From Leptodontidium sp. MPI-SDFR-AT-0119 (taxonomy: Eukaryota > Ascomycota > Leotiomycetes > Helotiales > Leptodontidiaceae), in assembly GCA_020726505.1 (NCBI GenBank), contig JAHLEZ010000014.1, positions 1,426,001-1,490,000 on the forward strand: a stretch of DNA of 64,000 nt, written 5' to 3'. A program made the position numbers and the translations under genes. How positions within the stretch are numbered: position 1 is the stretch's first letter; the number at the start of each line of letters is the position of its first letter. The notes under the pieces are model-generated. The model made no database searches. It had not been told where the DNA came from and was given only the letters and a program-made list of their open reading frames with translations. Below are positions 58,473 to 64,000 of the stretch, in pieces.

Positions 58473-59700
58473 GAATTCCCCCCTCCCATGTCTCCCATGC
58501 CTGCCTCCCATCTCATCTCATCTCATCCTCGAGGCCGGCCATGACCCGACAAAGCCTTACCGAGAACACGACAGCACGTCCAAGTATTTCGTACAACCTC
58601 AATACTCCTCCGTCTGCATGAAGAGGGGTGTGGTGTGGGACAGCATCCAGAGTCGTATTGCTGCTCTGCCCGCGCCCCTACCCAGTGCCGATGTGATACT
58701 GTACACCACCTACTGTATTGCCCGCATCCAGCCTTATCAGAGCTGGAATAGTGCTGTTGTCACAGCTGGCCCACGCATGCAAGCAATTGGGTAAGCTCGA
58801 AGTGAGTAAGTGAGTGCATGGCAATTGGCAAGCATGAGGTGGCAGGTAAGGCAAGCCAAAGGGGCGACAGAGGGGAGGGGCAGCAGGGTTGAGCTGGGTT
58901 GTGATCACTCGCTCACTGACTGCTCTCTGCTCTCGGAGATGACTGCCCTGGAGACTTGCATGCAAGTAGGTGCCTGAGGTGATGGACAGACATCGGCCCA
59001 TCAGGATTGATCAGGTAAGTGGCGAGCCTCTTCAGCTTTTCTACCTTTCACTCGTACTAGCTCTATTGCACATTTTTAAACGGAGTCCCATCACTGATAT
59101 TGCACAGCTTTAGGAGGTAGTGGTGGATACATCTGTAGGACCTGAAGATCGTACCGCAGGGTTTATATGCCTAATTTGCTGAGATTTGGGCTCCCCTCTG
59201 AGTTCAGCGCTTTGGGAGTTTACTTCTCAGGGGCACCTCGGATACTCGTCGTCATCAAGCATCCACTAGCATTATTCAGGCCGTTGATTGGTGTCAAATT
59301 TTCTTGAGGATGTACCAAAGAGATCCTCAGATCCGACGAGTCACGGCCCTGGATCCTCACGATTTCCGACCCTTCTTAAACAAGGAAGAAGCTTGATATG
59401 CACATGAAATACCAGATGGAGTCCCAAGAGGAAAGAGTCAAGAGTCCTGCTCACACTCTTACCATCATAGCATAAGGAGTATTTCGTGCCGAGATGCCTG
59501 GTGCTATGGAACACCAGTCCCCCATCATGTACATTTGACAGTCTGCACCTCTCCGTGGCAGTGATGTGTTGTCCTGGACTTTCATCTATTCATTCCTCAG
59601 TGCTGCATGAACATTGAGGAGTACCACTAAGTCCCTAAGACCGGGTCCTGTGAGCTGCACGGTTCTTCTTGTACCCTTGCCAGACCCTACGGCCACGACA

Positions 59701-61587
59701 ATGGTTCCAGCAACGACGGGTAACCTTCGGAAACAAAAAAAAGCCCACTTAACACAGAACTTAAAGGAGGTTACACACGAGCTCGCAAAGTTCCCTCGAT
59801 ACGGGAGAAAGTAGGTTCACTGCATATATTGGATCTCGGTGTTCCCTCTGTATTCGGGGAAAGGCAACATTTGCCAGGTCGGTGGTCGATCTCCCGACAA
59901 GAACTACTTGTGAAGAGTCCTTTTTACAAAACATTTTCCGGGGTCCTGGCCTAAAGTCTGTCGACTTCCAGGGTCAGATTTCGCTTCTTTATTTTGAGGA
60001 TCTTCAAGCGAGTTTTCAAGTCACCCCCTGCCCTGCGGATAAAACACGGGCCTGGCCATCCTTACAGTCTTCTAGTGGCTTGCCAACATCAGCAGATCGA
60101 TCCAGCCATCATCCGAATGATCCATTTCTCACCCTCGTGAACCCTGAGATCGACACATCAGTGTCTCGCCCCTGGACAGATCAAACAGGAGAAGAAACCA
60201 TCCTGTGCTTAAAGGGAGAAAGAAAGGAAGGGCTCTCAGACTCTCTGTAACTCAACGCGCAATCAACATTACGCTGGAGAGTAAGCTGTGCTGTTTTGTA
60301 CCTGAGCGCGTCGCCGTTGAAGCCTCGTCTCCTAGCGAGACATCGCAGACCTGGATCCTTACCTATATCACCTCTCATTATGCCTTTCGTTGCGCGCCCT
60401 TGCCGAGCTACTAAAATTTGGCAGCCGTTTTTCTCCACTAGAACGAGTACGACCACACAGCCCACAAGCCTGAGGTCCAAATCAAGAGTGGTATCGGCGA
60501 ACAAATCCCATTCGGAGATTTCAGCGTGATTGTGGGGGCGTTGAGGGTGTGCTGCGGCGAGATTGGATCGGGGGAGGGGGCCAACGTCGCAATCGATGCC
60601 TGTGAACTTTCTGTTGGATTCTCGAGTCAAGGACCCTTGGAACTTGGACCTCCCTCATGGTTCTTCTGTCGATCATGACTCCCGGAGAACTCCCCTGTGG
60701 ACGAATATTCTGGTGCTCCTGGAATCCTGCAACGGGTGGCCAGGGAGTGTCCCCACTTCTGCATAACGGTGTCTTCTTCCAGCAACTTCTTGGTCAGATA
60801 CGAAGATAAAACGTCATTCAAAGTCTATTTCTTTCAAGATCTTCATTTCCTCTCGACCGAAGAAGTTCAAGAAAGTTCAAAGCTTGCAGGAAACAAGCAG
60901 GAAAAAAATAAGTCTAGCTCGGTCGATGCGTGCATTTCAATACTTCAACCGCCATACCAAAGTTTCATTCCGGGGGTAGACTCTTTTCTTGCCACGGATC
61001 AAGGTTTTCAGTCGTCACCTTCTCGGCATGCTCCAATTACAACGCACTCCCCACTTATTTCGCCGTACACTGTTGGCGAAGTCAACACAACCACAGAGGC
61101 TGTTGCATATCGTCAGAATTCCTGTCCAAGTGCTAGTCCTGAGCAGGTGTTATTGGCCACCGGAACATACTGGAGGCACAGGCTGCCTGAGCCGCTTTTG
61201 CAGTCCATTGTCAGGCCCATCACCCCGTAACTGGCTATTTCTCGCAGCCTTCAGGTGTCGATGACCTATAAAACCAGCCACTTGAGCACATTTTCGGCTG
61301 ACATACCCTTTCAAGTCATGGGGAAAGTAGTAGCTCCCTCCGCAACTTCTTTTTCTCTCTACGTATGCAGTTCAGATCAATTCAATTTGTTTCTTTCTAC
61401 GGCACAGGCCAGATCTCGCCTCAACACCGCTGGCGTCCAGAACGATACGAGTTTCCAATGGGCAGGATCTCTCACAGTTGCAGTAGCGCGCGTCTTGCCG
61501 TCCTTTAAATGTCTTAGATATTGGTGGCGTAAAGGGAGGGTGGCATCGCTTAGGAGCACAGGCCGTAGTGCTTACACCACGGATTAA
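59701..61587 (+). pseudogene. candidate decayed multi-exon gene, unknown family
   Basis: Exons 59701-59810, 59878-60278 and 60442-61587 can be joined in one frame using introns with GTAGGT...CCAG and GTAAGC...CTAG. The frame carries only three stops in about 550 codons: TAA 60248-60250, TGA 60676-60678 and TAA 61228-61230. Coding-like stretches include CEESFLQNIFRGPGLKSVDF, NEYDHTAHKPEVQIKSGIGE and FVNFLV-like segments such as SNFLVRYEDKTSFKVYFF. The same frame stays stop-poor to about 62100. I recognise no family and have no independent support, so this could be a relic gene, a gene with further introns that remove the stops, or GC-driven open sequence. Confidence 0.3.
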
Positions 61588-64000
61588 GATCTGAACAGAG
61601 CTCTCTGGAGCATGCAGCTGCTGGGTTTCCCACCTAGGAAAAAGCAAAATAGTACCATTTCAAGCCTCCTGATAGGGAGCGGGAGTTCAGGCTGCAAGTG
61701 AATGTTTCGTCCGGCCGGTGACGAGTCTTCATCTCGGGACATATCTCTGATCATCCACGCTGCCCGAAATTTTGCAAGTTTGGAGCCGAGCGCGTGCGAG
61801 GTATTGCTTTAGGATGGCACAGCTCCTTTTGGGGGATCCGTGGCAAGGAAGAGACGATTTGAGAACGTGCATAGATTGCAGTTCTTCTCTTTTAGGAGTT
61901 TGGGTAACATCGTGGCCTTCAACAATATGATCTCCCCGAAAAAGGAGGGATCAGCAAAGGCCCAGGAAAGGCACTCACTCCCCTGAGCCCATGTGGAAGT
62001 CCACAGTTTCTCCGTTGTGCCCACGAGGTTACATCGTCATCACATGATTAATATTTCGTTTCTTACAATACCGCTTCGAGGAACAACCTGAATGGCATGT
62101 GGTCGTCACCGAGCGTTCGGGCTTTAACCGTCTCAACTCGTAGCCACCACTTGCCTACCATCCCAATTTCTCAACACAAATTCTGAAAACAGACGCTCCA
62201 GTCTAAAGATTCCTTCCTCTGCATGTGAACATCGTTTATTTGTCTCAGCCTTGCCCGACCCCTGAAACTCCCAGTCCAATCTTTCGAAACATCAACAGCC
62301 TCACCTGTCACCAGCCTCCACCAAGCCCAGCCATTCCTCCCATCACATGAATCCTCTCCCGTCCCATCCAACGTTTGCTCGAGCTGGGCCAATCCCAAGA
62401 TCACCTTCCCGTGGTCTTGTCTCATCTGATTGTTTTGACGTTCCCAACAGAGATATTCTCCGTCGGGCATATCAACGCATACGTCTGAAGTGTTTCGCTA
62501 CCATCCCTCGCCTGCATAAGAACCGCCCAGAGCAAAGAGAGACTCTGTCCCAATTCTCAATCAGATTCGAAACTGACTGACAGCTCGCCTCCAAGCTACC
62601 AAGATCTAACAAGCAGACGGGTCACTGCAGGATCTGAACTTAAAGCTTGGCTCCAGAACTAGACTTGGGGTATGAAACATGTCATGACTTCCTAACTGAC
62701 AGGCGAAACATCTCAAAGGCATGAAGACCTGTCGTCTCGTTCTTGCACGCTCTCATACGTCAGTTGTGACAGCAGCGAGAACGTTCAGATAAGCATAAAA
62801 CCCGTTCCACCAACCCAATGCATGGGGAGTAAAAAAGTTGATGTGTGAACTCTATCAATTTGAGTTGGTTTCAACAACACTCGGATCCGAAGATCTGAGC
62901 GATCTGAAGTGCAGAGAAACATCATTTGAACTTTGACAGGAAAGATCTCGCTGGGTAGCTCCTTGTAGCAAGTAACTTCACGGTCTGAGATTCTGTGTCG
63001 AACATTGGGGGGTATAGCATGAATATATTCACATGCAAGTAAGGGTAGAGGAAATAATGATTGAGGCATTGGTGGGGGTAGAGAGAATAGAAAACCGAGT
63101 TGTGTGACGATCCAAGCGATTCAAACAGTGGGATCTTCACTAGCTGCAAGATGGCCGATCTTTGCCTCCAGCAACATGACATGATCTTAACCCAAAATCT
63201 TCGATCTCCTTGTTACATTAGCTAAGATCCTCGAGTTGAGATATCACAGGGCGTAACGTGCGTGAATACCTAGGTAGAACTGCCGTAGGTGTGGTGTACC
63301 TGAGTCTGTATTTCACTAACTAGCCCATGCTCATCCTTCCTTCGCCCATCTCCATTCCTCTAAACAAACAATATCATGACGATCCTCACATCACCACCAA
63401 CAGGATCAGCAATGTACGATCAACGATCTCCAGTTTGATATCCACACACGCACACATCCTCACTCCCACTCACTGCCTATCCCATCCCATCTCAACATAT
63501 CCAAAGATCTCCCAACTCCGGTAAAGCCCAGAATCCAAACACACATCCACATTTCAATTTCCAAAGCCCAAAGCCCAAAACCCAAACCCCAACCCCCAGA
63601 CTCTAAGCTCCAAACCGCATATGCACAGTATCTTCGCTCTCGTAACTCTACTACCACGCAATGATTACAATCCAAATGAAATCGAAACAGCGGTTCGCAG
63701 ATGCAGATTCTGAAGCATGTCCTGAACCTACCTACAAACATGTCTGTCCCGTGCGGTGGGTGCATGGCTGCTTACTGTAGCTGCATGACAGTCTGAGAGA
63801 GAGTTTAAGAGTCTGAGGGTCTGGGAGGAAAATGTAAACTGAACATAATACATGCGGGAGAGTGGATAAACTAAACTAGGTAGACGAGGAAGGAAACTGC
63901 ACGGAAGGCATTTGGGAGATTCTGGTTGCGTGTTTGTGTTTATGCTGTTTTGGGTTGTGTGAATGAAACTATGATGGGAGTGGGTTGGTGTATGCGGTTT
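61588..64000. other. gene-poor right end
   Basis: No firm gene. A 99-codon ATG-initiated minus frame (62470-62171, containing NGWAWWRLVTGEAVDVSKDW) has plausible composition but no recognised family. From 63300 the sequence is C/A-rich, and a run of CCCAAA/CCAAAG-like units lies at about 63558-63600. The feature beyond the window edge is unknown. Confidence 0.4.

Larger units (their letters stand above)
54822..59700. other. 4.9-kb gap upstream of the zinc-finger gene
   Basis: No supported gene. There is a pyrimidine-rich promoter next to 54821, then many overlapping short frames without motifs. Simple repeats include CCAT near 57684-57703, TCAAG pentamers near 57853-57872, ATTGCT hexamers near 58223-58246 and a CTC run at 58450-58472. 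GTAC/TACTGTA motifs concentrate at 56250-56490 and 58010-58720. Confidence 0.45.

Noticed and set aside
60181..60630. 149-codon minus-strand frame
   Set aside because: It overlaps the candidate decayed gene on plus, lacks an ATG at its beginning and has no recognisable motif. Strand choice here stays uncertain.

Overview
The window is nuclear DNA of a filamentous ascomycete (Pezizomycotina). Protein content and a general resemblance to Leotiomycetes suggest that class, but this is inference only. The evidence is: genes split by short introns (about 43-76 nt) with GTATGT/GTAAGT donors, CTAAC-like branch sites and YAG acceptors; wide intergenic gaps; and fungus-specific families (Clr5-ankyrin, DUF6594, DUF7707, a FlbC-like zinc finger, COMPASS Spp1). 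I see no bacterial, viral, tRNA, rRNA or CRISPR feature.

Layout. 0-10 kb is accessory sequence: a frameshifted APH-fold kinase gene (minus), two small overlapping unknown frames (minus), a Clr5-ankyrin gene (plus), a VOC/glyoxalase-fold gene (plus), a GNAT acetyltransferase with an in-frame stop (minus) and a possible membrane-anchor remnant. 11-29 kb is conserved housekeeping sequence, all on plus: a long RRM protein with a Tyr/Gly/Gln/Asn-rich region, an FRE-type ferric reductase, 2-isopropylmalate synthase (LEU4) and importin beta-1 (KAP95). 30-37.5 kb is accessory again: a DUF6594 membrane protein diverging from a retropepsin-fold-like gene, an unrecognised three-exon gene and a broken CoA-transferase III gene. 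37.6-48.4 kb holds an AIF/AMID-like oxidoreductase (minus), SPP1 (minus), a BLOC-1 subunit-2-like coiled-coil gene (minus) and a DUF7707 cell-surface protein (plus). 48.4-64 kb is gene-poor: a FlbC-like C2H2 factor (minus) sits between large gaps of about 3.7 and 4.9 kb, followed by a candidate decayed gene at 59.7-61.6 kb.

The genes do not form an evident pathway or secondary-metabolite cluster. Leucine synthesis, nuclear import, H3K4 methylation, metal reduction and developmental transcription are independent functions. The strongest pattern is the alternation of conserved blocks with accessory patches in which several genes are visibly damaged (APH, GNAT, CoA-transferase, possibly others). 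I did not find a convincing new multi-gene system. The items most worth checking are the damaged genes, two possible 35-nt introns, the retropepsin-like gene with an altered active-site motif, the unrecognised gene at 34.3-35.3 kb, and the clustering of a TACTGTA/TACAGTA heptamer in the large gaps.
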